Below are positions 16,946-25,150 of a stretch of DNA of 64,000 bases, one piece after another; positions within the stretch are counted from its first letter, which is position 1, and each line of letters opens with the position of its first letter. Origin of the DNA: Culturomica massiliensis (lineage in GTDB: Bacteria; Bacteroidota; Bacteroidia; Bacteroidales; Marinifilaceae); contig NZ_LT594621.1 in the NCBI RefSeq assembly GCF_900091655.1, positions 930,001 to 994,000 on the forward strand, in the 5' to 3' direction. The notes beneath the pieces were generated by a model, which was given only the letters and a program-made list of their open reading frames with translations, had not been told where the DNA came from and searched no databases. Made by a program: the position numbers and the translations under genes.

Positions 16946-17530
16946 ATGCGAAGAAGAAAAACATCTGTAAACGTAGTGAATCCGGATGAAAAGCCTTTGA
17001 ATAAAGCAGTATTCTTTAACCGGGACGGGACGTTGAATTGTGACGAGGGTTTCGATTATATCTACCGGCAGGAAGATGTACATTTTAATCCGGGAGTAGT
17101 CGAAGGATTGAAAAAACTGCAGGATGCTGGTTATCTTCTCTTTATCGTTACAAATCAGGGAGGAATCGCCAAAGGCATTTATACCCATGAACAAGTTAAA
17201 GAAGTACACGATTATATGTGTGCCGAATTTGCTAAAAACGGGATCTGTATCACGAGGATATACTATTGTCCCCATCATGAAAGCGTAAAAACCTGTGTTT
17301 GCCGAAAACCTTCTCCTTATATGATCAATCTGGCTATCGAAGAATTCAATATCGACCGCAACCGTTCCTATATGATCGGAGATAGTCCCCGGGATACCAA
17401 AGCTGCAGAAGCTGCCGGTATAAAATCCATCAAAATTCACAAAAATCAGGACATTACTCCGGCCGTAAATAAGATCCTAGGAATAAGAGCCAAAACCATC
17501 AACATGAATCTGGACGAATCCGAGTTCTGA
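16946..17530 (+). CDS. HAD-IIIA (GmhB/histidinol-phosphatase-like) protein lacking the nucleophile
   Basis: A 194-residue protein of the HAD-IIIA phosphatase family that includes D-glycero-D-manno-heptose 1,7-bisphosphate 7-phosphatase. Motif I reads FFNRDGT: Asn25 replaces the nucleophilic Asp of the usual DRDGT, while the acid/base Asp27 is kept. The other parts are present: motif II TNQGG, the zinc loop C108-x-H110 / C117-x-C119, RKPSPYM and motif IV GDSPRD (145-150). The codon at 17018-17020 is AAC, one base from GAC. Classical phosphatase activity should be lost unless deamidation or another mechanism compensates. Its 3' end overlaps the convergent ATP-grasp gene by 54 bases. Confidence 0.88.
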   Translation: MRRRKTSVNVVNPDEKPLNKAVFFNRDGTLNCDEGFDYIYRQEDVHFNPGVVEGLKKLQDAGYLLFIVTNQGGIAKGIYTHEQVKEVHDYMCAEFAKNGICITRIYYCPHHESVKTCVCRKPSPYMINLAIEEFNIDRNRSYMIGDSPRDTKAAEAAGIKSIKIHKNQDITPAVNKILGIRAKTINMNLDESEF

Positions 17531-18691
17531 TCCATTTCTTTTCCGGATAAAAAGTTCTGCCAGAAATTTTGTCGAATTATCCACTGGATTTAAATTAATA
17601 TAACCTGCAATAATCTTATTTTCCTCGTATTTCAACGGGGATATATGCCGGTAACCGAGATTTTTTTGAAAAGCTTCTCCCTCTCCGGGATAAAAAGAAA
17701 TTTTAAAAATTCCCTCTGAATTTTCAGCTACATAACGCTCACTGATAAACAAAGCCAATACCCCCATTGTATATCTGAGATTGATTTCAACACAAGGCTG
17801 TACAAGATATTCTCCCTGCTCATCTTTGTAAATCATCATATCTACCCCAAGAAAACCTTTATAACGGGACAAAACAGAAGGCAATATTTCCGACAATTCC
17901 TTTTTTATCGAACATAACTGCTCCCATCCGATATAAGCTGTCAACTTTGCTTCAATCCTACTTTGGGTGCCGATATAATTTCCCTGGTATTCCCCGCCAT
18001 TCCCGGTATAAAAAAAAGACAGACCGGCATAATTTATGGTTCCTTCTCCGTCTGCATAAAATTCCATGGCAAAATCACATACCCGTTCCAATCGTTTTTC
18101 AACCATCACATAATTTTGCCGGTGTAATATACCTTTCAACCATTCTCCCGCCTTTACCGTTATTCCCTCTCTGCCGATTCCAAGCTGTCCCTTGCCGGAC
18201 GATGACCACGGTGCCTTTACCACATATTCCCCTCCTTGCACACAAACGGCAATTTCATCCAGAGACCGGCATACTTCAGGTACTATATCTTTCCGGATAA
18301 AAGGCAAACGGTTACAAAGTTCCCGAAGGCATTGACAGGCTGTCAACCGGCTGTACAGTCCCTTGTATTCCTCCTTCCAATATCCGGCCTGTAAAAATTG
18401 ATCCGTCCGGGGACTCCATCCCCACGGCTCGGCCGTTCTGTCTCCCAAGCCGGCATACATTTTCTGCTGCACCAGTTCCGGACTCAATCCGAAAATGGTT
18501 TCCCGCTCCCGTATAAATTCCTCGTCCGGTTTTTGCTGAACAAGCACAGCATCCCCCTTATCGGAGAAATAAGCCGGTAAATAGCCCAAATCTTTTGCCA
18601 TCCGGATAATATTAGCAGGTGGTGTATAAAAACGCCCGCCATTGGCAATGGCCATTTCACTATCCGGATTGAAACAAAAAAGCCGTGCCAT
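17477..18691 (-). CDS. ATP-grasp-like protein of unknown substrate
   Basis: About 404 residues starting MARLFCFNPDSEMAIANGG. The start at 18691 is chosen because it lies two bases after the stop of the U32 gene, a coupled arrangement; a start at 18727 would overlap that gene. An ATP-grasp fold is suggested by YVVKAPWSSSGKGQLGIG (about 168-185, nucleotide loop) and by the late metal-ligand segment YLVQPCVEINLRYTMGVLAL. ATP-grasp enzymes ligate a carboxylate to an amine or thiol. Its substrate is unknown. It is the last gene of a likely bioD-U32-ATP-grasp operon. Confidence 0.7.
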   Translation of the reverse strand: MARLFCFNPDSEMAIANGGRFYTPPANIIRMAKDLGYLPAYFSDKGDAVLVQQKPDEEFIRERETIFGLSPELVQQKMYAGLGDRTAEPWGWSPRTDQFLQAGYWKEEYKGLYSRLTACQCLRELCNRLPFIRKDIVPEVCRSLDEIAVCVQGGEYVVKAPWSSSGKGQLGIGREGITVKAGEWLKGILHRQNYVMVEKRLERVCDFAMEFYADGEGTINYAGLSFFYTGNGGEYQGNYIGTQSRIEAKLTAYIGWEQLCSIKKELSEILPSVLSRYKGFLGVDMMIYKDEQGEYLVQPCVEINLRYTMGVLALFISERYVAENSEGIFKISFYPGEGEAFQKNLGYRHISPLKYEENKIIAGYINLNPVDNSTKFLAELFIRKRNGSELGFVQIHVDGFGSYS

Positions 18692-18693
18692 AA

Positions 18694-20499
18694 TCAAGAA
18701 ATAATCTTCATAAAACAAGCCTGACAATCAAAGTCCAGACGGAAACAATACTTTGCATTACAGATATATAACGGGAAATGCAGTTTTTTGTCCTTTCCCT
18801 GCTTCCGGCAGTAGCCCAATTCATATAAAATACAATAGCGGGTGCGCATTAATTCGCGGCCTTCCTGTTCATTTCCGGTCTCAAATCCCGGTTCTACATC
18901 CACGGCCCCGTGTTCCCGGTAAAAAAGCGCTGCCGCCTTATTATTCACATTTCCTTTCCAATCGACCTTCTCTCTCCAGTTCACTTCCGGCACAAGCTTT
19001 TTCATTCTTAAAACTTCCCGGTATTTTTCCCTTTCTACAGACAAATTCTCCAGCAATTGCCGCCGGTAATTATTGACCGCGGCTACGGGCAAAAATAGCG
19101 TTTCTCCTTCATATAGGACATCTTGGCAAAAAAAATCACTTTCCCCGCATTTCTTCAACTGCCGTATCAACCGTTCCCGTTGTCCTTCTCCCTTAGCCAA
19201 CTCAAAACATTCTTGCGGCTCGAGAAAAACCTTTACACCGTCTTCATCCTCTGCATACAACTTCAGATGTCCCGCCGATGCAACAACCTTTATCCGAACA
19301 CCGATTTTCCGGAAAGAATGATTTTTTTCCAATTGCACGGCAAACCGATGATCGTAATTGCGGTACAAACGGGTTCCCGGACGTACTGTCAATACTTCAT
19401 TGCATTCAGCCACTTCTCCTTCTGCTTTATTCACCCGGATACCTTTCCATTCCCCGTTTTCCGGATAACACAATCCATCTCCGTTATGCATGTCTTCCCC
19501 ACCGGCAATCCACAGGCGGTTTCCTTTTACTTGCCTTATCGTCCCAATATACTTACCGATCGACTTCGGGGTTTCCATATTCACCAATCCGGTTTGTCTT
19601 CCCACAGCAAAATAATCGCAATATCCCCGGTTAAAACTCCGTTCGGGATCTGCCGGAAAACCGGACTGAATTTCTCCGCTACCGACACGGTCCACTTCTC
19701 GATTCTCTGATTCTATAAGTGTCTTGATAAGCGAATGATAGTGGTTTGTAATATTACTCACATACTTCTCATCCTTCAGCCGCCCCTCTATTTTAAACGA
19801 ATCTACACCGATATCAATTAAATCCTTTATATGGGCAGACATATTCAAGTCCTTCAGAGACAATACATATTTATCCTGAAGAATATACTTCCCGTCGCTG
19901 TCTTTCACGGACCATTTCATCCGGCAGGCCTGCATACATTCCCCCCGGTTGGCAGAACGCCCGGACATATAATGTGAAAGATAACATTGTCCGCTCAAAC
20001 TGACACATAAGGCACCGTGAATGAACACTTCCAACTCGGCCTTCACCTGCTGCCGGATTTCCCGTATCTGTTCCAACGAAAGTTCCCGGGCCAACACGAT
20101 ACGTTCGAATCCCAACCGATCCAGAAAAATAATTTTCTCCGGATCGTAATTGTGCATTTGAGTACTGGCATGTAAGGCTATCGGTGGAATATCCAGTTTC
20201 AAAATACCCATATCCTGTATAATAAGGGCATCTACTCCGATGTCATACAACCGGCGAATCATCTGCTCCGCTTCCTTCAGCTCCGAATCATACAACACCG
20301 TATTGAGAGTCACAAATACCCTGCAATAAAACCGATGGGCATAATTTACCAACAGCGCGATATCTTCGATACTATTTGCCGCCGATTTACGGGCGCCGAA
20401 AGCCGGTGCACCGATATACACGGCATCGGCACCATTATTGATGGCCGCAATGCCGATCGTTAAATCCTTTGCCGGAGACAATAGTTCTACTTTTCTCAT
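18694..20499 (-). CDS. U32-family peptidase-like protein (RlhA/YhbU type)
   Basis: A 601-residue protein with the N-terminal U32 domain (MRKVELLSPAKDLTIGIAAINNGADAVYIG) and the family cysteine signature ELEVFIHGALCVSLSGQCYLSHYMSGRSANRGECMQACR, followed by the long C-terminal extension common to the RlhA group. U32 proteins, once called collagenases, are now often RNA hydroxylation enzymes; RlhA acts on 23S rRNA. Whether this one does is inference. It starts four bases after bioD stops and runs directly into the ATP-grasp gene. Confidence 0.9.
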   Translation of the reverse strand: MRKVELLSPAKDLTIGIAAINNGADAVYIGAPAFGARKSAANSIEDIALLVNYAHRFYCRVFVTLNTVLYDSELKEAEQMIRRLYDIGVDALIIQDMGILKLDIPPIALHASTQMHNYDPEKIIFLDRLGFERIVLARELSLEQIREIRQQVKAELEVFIHGALCVSLSGQCYLSHYMSGRSANRGECMQACRMKWSVKDSDGKYILQDKYVLSLKDLNMSAHIKDLIDIGVDSFKIEGRLKDEKYVSNITNHYHSLIKTLIESENREVDRVGSGEIQSGFPADPERSFNRGYCDYFAVGRQTGLVNMETPKSIGKYIGTIRQVKGNRLWIAGGEDMHNGDGLCYPENGEWKGIRVNKAEGEVAECNEVLTVRPGTRLYRNYDHRFAVQLEKNHSFRKIGVRIKVVASAGHLKLYAEDEDGVKVFLEPQECFELAKGEGQRERLIRQLKKCGESDFFCQDVLYEGETLFLPVAAVNNYRRQLLENLSVEREKYREVLRMKKLVPEVNWREKVDWKGNVNNKAAALFYREHGAVDVEPGFETGNEQEGRELMRTRYCILYELGYCRKQGKDKKLHFPLYICNAKYCFRLDFDCQACFMKIIS

Positions 20500-20503
20500 A
20501 AAC

Positions 20504-21169
20504 TCAACCGATATAGAGTTCCGGCCATTTATTTCCTTCTATGACAGGTAATTCCAATAATTTACATTTGGGAAAATGGTCATCCAGATACTGACGGATG
20601 ATCGTAATCGAATCGTTTTTTATGATTTCACTGTCATTGGGGAAATCGTTATATACGACATATTTCACATCAATTCCCCGCAGGCGGCATAACTCCAGAC
20701 TCATTAAAGTATGATTGATACTGCCTAATTTGGAAGAAGCCACTAATATCAACGGATAACCGTTATCCTGTACATAATCGATTGTCAGGTAATGACGGTT
20801 GACCGGAACGAATAATCCCCCGGCTCCCTCCAATAATACCTTATCGTATAATGCAGTCAATTTTTCGGTTGACCGGTGAATGATTGCCGTATCGATAGTT
20901 ATCTTATCAATTTCTGCCGCTAAATGTGGCGAAGCCGGATAGGTCATAACATAAGGACAGGTTGTTCCGTCCTTATCCACTTCCTGTGGCTCTATGCCCA
21001 TAATCTCCCGGTGTTTCAATATATCCTCCGATATTCCCCGGCATCCCGTCTGGATAAACTTCTGTGTAATGACCTTTACTCCTTTTTTCAATAGTGTCCG
21101 GGCTATTACTCCCGTAACAATAGATTTTCCGGCATCCGTATCGATACCACTGATAAAATACACCGACAT
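20504..21169 (-). CDS. bioD: Dethiobiotin synthetase
   Basis: Closes the ureido ring of dethiobiotin from 7,8-diaminopelargonate, CO2 and ATP. The 221-residue protein has the deviant P-loop GIDTDAGKS (family GTDTxVGKT; Ala replaces Val and Ser replaces Thr), the KFIQTGCRG segment, and LLEGAGGLFVPV near 114-125. Other biotin genes are not in the window. It heads a compact minus-strand operon with U32 and ATP-grasp genes; there is no obvious metabolic reason for this grouping. Confidence 0.88.
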   Translation of the reverse strand: MSVYFISGIDTDAGKSIVTGVIARTLLKKGVKVITQKFIQTGCRGISEDILKHREIMGIEPQEVDKDGTTCPYVMTYPASPHLAAEIDKITIDTAIIHRSTEKLTALYDKVLLEGAGGLFVPVNRHYLTIDYVQDNGYPLILVASSKLGSINHTLMSLELCRLRGIDVKYVVYNDFPNDSEIIKNDSITIIRQYLDDHFPKCKLLELPVIEGNKWPELYIG

Positions 21170-21459
21170 GCTTATATATTTTAAATGAGAAATCTTAAAT
21201 AATAACGATCCGAGATTCTCCTGGTTTAATTTCTGTTTTTTGCATTACAGCAAATACAATCGCAAAAATATAAAAATCAGTCCATAAATATCTCAAGTTT
21301 GTGAGATTGCTCTAATTTATTTTAAGATAAAATCAATGATCACAAACTCCGGTTAATAAATCCAACATTTACTCTGATTTTCAACCTACAATTAAAATCT
21401 GTTTTTAAACTCGGCAGCCACATATTCCGTAAACAAGAAGGAAAATAAACGCCAAAAAC
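21170..21459. other. Divergent intergenic region bioD / OmpA lipoprotein
   Basis: No gene seen. AGTTTGTGA at 21296 and TCACAAACT at 21340 form a perfect 9-base inverted repeat 35 bases apart in the middle of the divergent region. Its role is unknown. Confidence 0.4.
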
Positions 21460-22167
21460 ATGAAAACAGGAAAACTTTTTACAGCACTCTTTTTAGGAAG
21501 CTGTATCGTATTCTCCGGATCGGTATTTCCGGGATGTGCAAGTATGAGTAATACCGGCAAAGGAGCGATGATCGGAGCCGGCGGTGGTGCAGCCCTGGGA
21601 GCTGGAATCGGAGCATTAGCCGGAAAAGGAAAAGGAGCATTGATCGGAGCCGCTGTAGGAGCTGCCGTCGGTTCGGGTACAGGGGCCTTAATCGGCCGGA
21701 GAATGGACAAACAGAAAAAAGAACTGGAGAAAATTCAGGAAGCCAAGGTAGAAAGTGTTACCGATGTCAATAATTTACAAGCCCTTAAAGTAACCTTCGA
21801 TAACGGCATCCTGTTTGCGACTAATAAAAGCGAGTTGAGTCCCTCAGCACGTACAGCCCTGACAAAATTCGCAACATCCCTGAAAAATTCGCCGGATACG
21901 GACATTACGATCTACGGGCATACGGACAACACTGGTAGCCGGGCCGTCAACGAAAAACTATCGAAAGAAAGAGCCGACGCCGTAGCTAATTTTCTGGTCG
22001 GAAACGGAATCAACCGTTCCCGGATTACCACCGAAGGATTAGCTTACGACCAACCGGTTGCCGACAACAGTACAGCCGAAGGCCGTGCCCAAAACCGCCG
22101 CGTGGAAGTTTACATCACGGCAAATTCAGATATGATTAAAAAAGCAGAAAACGGGACTCTGGAATAA
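21460..22167 (+). CDS. OmpA-family lipoprotein with glycine-zipper segment
   Basis: A 235-residue outer-membrane lipoprotein. The signal ends in the lipobox VFPGC (Cys26). Residues about 32-80 are a glycine-zipper membrane segment, rich in GxxxG (GAMIGAGGGAALGAGIGALAG). The C-terminus is an OmpA-like peptidoglycan-binding domain with TIYGHTDNTGSRAVNEKLSKERADAVANFL and the NRRVEVYI end. The order matches YiaD-type proteins. It likely links the outer membrane to peptidoglycan. Monocistronic. Confidence 0.9.
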   Translation: MKTGKLFTALFLGSCIVFSGSVFPGCASMSNTGKGAMIGAGGGAALGAGIGALAGKGKGALIGAAVGAAVGSGTGALIGRRMDKQKKELEKIQEAKVESVTDVNNLQALKVTFDNGILFATNKSELSPSARTALTKFATSLKNSPDTDITIYGHTDNTGSRAVNEKLSKERADAVANFLVGNGINRSRITTEGLAYDQPVADNSTAEGRAQNRRVEVYITANSDMIKKAENGTLE

Positions 22168-22266
22168 ATGCAACTCCCGTACATAATAATTAATCAAAAA
22201 AGAGCTTCGGGATAAATGGTATACTTTAAATGAATTATAGCCATTTATTCCCGGAATGTTTCCGGT

Positions 22267-22274
22267 TATCTTTG
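22267..22274 (+). promoter_or_regulatory. Candidate -7 element for the beta-lactamase-fold gene
   Basis: TATCTTTG matches TAnnTTTG and lies 30 bases before the ATG at 22305, supporting that start over an in-frame codon at 22230. Confidence 0.55.
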
Positions 22275-22304
22275 AATAAAATTAATCAACGAAAACCGAA
22301 TAGT

Positions 22305-23915
22305 ATGAGAAAAAGCTTGTTTTTATTTGTAGAACTGCTGATTTCGGGAACGATATTAGCGCAAACGGGAAAAATGGATATGAAGAAATATGAAAATCAA
22401 TTACCTCAACAAGGCAGAGGCAATGTACAGGTTGCTTACCAGGGAAAATCCATAGACCAAATGATTTATGAATTTATGGAAGAACAAGGTATTCCCGGAA
22501 TGACTCTGGCTATTGTACAAGCCCCCTATATACCGCGTGTCGTCGGATACGGAATAACGGATATCGAAAAGGGAAATCTGGCCAGTCCGAAAACCATTTG
22601 GCCGATCGGTCCTATTTCACAAGGATTCACCGCTGTTGCAGTGATGCAATTGTATGAAAAAGGAAAATTAAATCCGGACGACAAAATCAGCAAATATCTG
22701 AAGGATATTTCTGAAAATTGGAAAGACATTACCGTCCTCCAATTAATGCAGCACAGTTCCGGGATTGCTGATTACAGAAAACAAAGCGGATTTACGGCCT
22801 CGAAAGCCTATACTCCTGCCGAACTGATTGCCATGGTCGAATCAGCACCTCTGGCCTTTACCCCTGGAACAGAAGTAAAGCAAAGTGCCACTAATTTTCT
22901 GTTATTGACTTCAATAATTGAAAAAGTAGCAAAAATGCCCTATCACGAATTCGTAAAAAAGAATCAAATCGATTATTTGGGAATGAAGGAAACCTATTTC
23001 GACGAAGATTTGTCCAAAGTAAAACAAGAAAATATAGGAGCAAGCCGTAATTTACACCAGGCTTTTAAACATGACAAAGACTACATCGACCCACTGGAAA
23101 CATCGACAGGCTACCGGGACAAAGAAGGCAAATTGGAAAAGGTAGCCCCTTTAAACGGAGCAGCAATGAAAGGTTTTTCCGACTTATGGGCCTCCGCAGA
23201 AGACGTAAGCCACTGGGACATTGCACTGGCCGGCAGTATCCTGATCGCCAAACCTGAAAACCGGGCATTGATCTATGAACCGACCAAACTGACAAACGGT
23301 AAAACAGTACCTGCAATGGCCGGTTGGCAATTCTACCATCACAAAGGATTGATGGACATCAAAGGCAATGTTCCCGGACACTCGGCATTCCTAAGCCGGT
23401 TTACGGATCCCTCCGAACTGGTATGCGTCACTTTACTGGCCAATAAAGAAGGAGTAGATTTGACAAATCTGGCACGCCGTATCGCTGCGGCATTCGACAA
23501 TGGGAAAATGGGTACGGGAGCAAATGACAACATACTCTATACCTATGAAAGCCAGTTCAGTGTACCCGAAACAATGGCAAAATTAAATCAAAACATCAAA
23601 GCAATGGGAATTCCCGTATTCGCCATATTCGATCACGGCAAAAATGCAGCAGAAGTCGGGCTGGAACTCCGGCCAAACCAGGTCATTGTTTTCGGTTCCC
23701 CCAAAGTAGGTACCAAACTGATGCAGGACAATCCGAGTATCTCCATTGAATTACCTCTGAAAATTTCAGTATGGGAAGATAAAAACGGCAGTGTATGGGT
23801 TACTTTCCCGCAAATGGAACAAATGGCTTTAAATTACAATATGGATAGCCCGATCATTGAAAAAATGCAGGATTTGCTGGAAAATCTGGTAGCACAATCA
23901 ACTAATGTTTACTAA
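22305..23915 (+). CDS. Secreted beta-lactamase-fold pseudoenzyme fused to DUF302
   Basis: A 536-residue protein with signal peptide (MRKSLFLFVELLISGTILAQ). Residues about 45-400 follow the class C beta-lactamase/serine-hydrolase family closely, but each catalytic motif is lost. In the SxxK slot, PISQ puts Pro103 where Ser and Gln106 where Lys should be. In the YxN slot the residues are QSA (193-195). The HTG-like triad reads HSA (359-361). Residues about 417-535 match DUF302: VFAIFDHGKNAAEVGLELRPNQVIVFGSPKVGTKLM and PLKISVWEDKNGSVWVTF. The frame is intact, so this looks like a binding or scaffold protein rather than a decayed gene. Ligand unknown. Confidence 0.85.
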   Translation: MRKSLFLFVELLISGTILAQTGKMDMKKYENQLPQQGRGNVQVAYQGKSIDQMIYEFMEEQGIPGMTLAIVQAPYIPRVVGYGITDIEKGNLASPKTIWPIGPISQGFTAVAVMQLYEKGKLNPDDKISKYLKDISENWKDITVLQLMQHSSGIADYRKQSGFTASKAYTPAELIAMVESAPLAFTPGTEVKQSATNFLLLTSIIEKVAKMPYHEFVKKNQIDYLGMKETYFDEDLSKVKQENIGASRNLHQAFKHDKDYIDPLETSTGYRDKEGKLEKVAPLNGAAMKGFSDLWASAEDVSHWDIALAGSILIAKPENRALIYEPTKLTNGKTVPAMAGWQFYHHKGLMDIKGNVPGHSAFLSRFTDPSELVCVTLLANKEGVDLTNLARRIAAAFDNGKMGTGANDNILYTYESQFSVPETMAKLNQNIKAMGIPVFAIFDHGKNAAEVGLELRPNQVIVFGSPKVGTKLMQDNPSISIELPLKISVWEDKNGSVWVTFPQMEQMALNYNMDSPIIEKMQDLLENLVAQSTNVY

Positions 23916-23932
23916 GGATATATACCCAAAAC

Positions 23933-23966
23933 AAGAGGGAGCTTGATCGCTCCCTCTTCTATTTTT
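23933..23966 (+). terminator. Terminator after the beta-lactamase-fold gene
   Basis: A 10-base-pair stem AAGAGGGAGC / GCTCCCTCTT with loop TTGATC is followed by CTATTTTTG. Confidence 0.85.
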
Positions 23967-23984
23967 GTATTATTTTGAACGATT

Positions 23985-24893
23985 TTACGCCAACAAAGCC
24001 GCCAAAGCAATGGAATTTAATTTGGTTTCCACGCTATCTCCCCTGGAAGACAATACACTCGGTACTTTGGCTCCGACCAAAATAGCCCCCTGATTAGACT
24101 TACAGATTTTGGTATTGGTCTTATAAAATACATTTCCGGCTTCCAGATTCGGGAATACCAAACAATCCGCATCTCCGGCAACTAATGAATGTACTTTCTT
24201 GATCTGCGCTGCTTCCCGGTCAATGGCAACATCCAGAGCCATCGGACCGTCCACGATCACAGAAGAACAAATTTGTCCCCGCTCCGCCATTTTGGATAAG
24301 ATTGCAGCATCCACCGTCGACTGCACCTTGGGCAATACCTGCTCTGTCGGAGTCACCAAAGCAACTTTCGGACACTCTATCCCCAACGCTTTAGCAGTCA
24401 GGGTCACATATTTGATCATCGCAATCTTTTGATTCAGATCAGGCGCCGGAATAACAGCGACATCACTTATCACCAATAATTTATGATACCCCGGACATTC
24501 CATCACCGTCACATGAGACAATATCGTATTCGGATCTACCAAACCTTTTTCCTTATTCAATATAGCACGCATATATTTGTCCGTACTGACCAAGCCTTTC
24601 ATAATCACATCGGCTTGTCCCTCCCGAACCAATTCTACCGCTTTTTGAGCAGCTTTTATATCGTTGGGCTCATGTATCATTTTAAAGCACCCCGCATCAT
24701 AACCCAATTCCGCACATACATTCCTGACTTCTTTCTCATCCCCGATCAATATCGCTTCTATCAATCCCATCTTTACAGCCTTATAAGCAGCCTCGATCGA
24801 ATGACTGTCATTAGCATAAGACACCACCAGACGTTTTTTATTGGCATTCTGTTTTAGTGATTCATAAATATCACTGATTTTTTCGATTTTCAT
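23985..24893 (-). CDS. ptb: Phosphate butyryltransferase
   Basis: Makes butyryl phosphate from butyryl-CoA, the first step of kinase-type butyrate formation. The start at 24893 (MKIEKISDIYESLKQ) is used because the upstream in-frame residues look non-coding. The 302-residue length and motifs (QADVIMKGLVSTDKYMRAILNKEKGL, VTVMECPGYHKLLVISD, FPNLEAGNVFYK) are typical of Ptb rather than Pta. No butyrate kinase gene is adjacent, unlike usual ptb-buk pairs; AckA from this window or a distant Buk may complete the step. A TAnnTTTG promoter and a TGTG-N8-CACA palindrome lie upstream. Confidence 0.9.
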   Translation of the reverse strand: MKIEKISDIYESLKQNANKKRLVVSYANDSHSIEAAYKAVKMGLIEAILIGDEKEVRNVCAELGYDAGCFKMIHEPNDIKAAQKAVELVREGQADVIMKGLVSTDKYMRAILNKEKGLVDPNTILSHVTVMECPGYHKLLVISDVAVIPAPDLNQKIAMIKYVTLTAKALGIECPKVALVTPTEQVLPKVQSTVDAAILSKMAERGQICSSVIVDGPMALDVAIDREAAQIKKVHSLVAGDADCLVFPNLEAGNVFYKTNTKICKSNQGAILVGAKVPSVLSSRGDSVETKLNSIALAALLA

Positions 24894-24926
24894 AGTTTTT
24901 AGCTGTATATTAGTTATAATGTGTAA

Positions 24927-25002
24927 CAAAAATATATGAATTTATTTAAAACCAAAAGAATCTTGCACATTTTATTCTCTTTTGTGCATTTTTTCACAAA
25001 AG
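24927..25002 (-). promoter_or_regulatory. ptb promoter with upstream palindromic activator-like site
   Basis: On the minus strand TATTTTTG (24934-24927) is a -7 element and TTTG (24956-24953) a -33 element, 18 bases apart. Further upstream CTTTTGTG / CACAAAAG (24979-25002, 8-base spacer) is a perfect dyad that fits TGTGA-N6-TCACA except at one base. Its centre is about 70 bases before the predicted transcription start, a spacing usual for Crp/Fnr-family activators. A Rex operator is the alternative. Confidence 0.5.
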
Positions 25003-25114
25003 CCAAAACAACGATACCGGTCCCTCCCATTACCGGGTTTGTCTTATAAGCAGTATTCTTATTCTCAAAAGGATTTAATTGAGAATTTAAAATCTAAAAT
25101 TTACAATTAAATTC

Positions 25115-25122
25115 TACCTTTG
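25115..25122 (+). promoter_or_regulatory. Candidate -7 element for the MFS gene
   Basis: TACCTTTG lies 28 bases before the GTG start at 25151. Codons further upstream would precede the predicted transcript start, which supports this GTG. Confidence 0.5.
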
Positions 25123-25150
25123 TCCGACAGAATCAAAAATACTGCTATCT

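Noticed and set aside
16924..16990. Short plus-strand frame starting at 16924 before the HAD gene
   Set aside because: 22 codons overlapping the real start in another frame; no sign of a conserved leader peptide.
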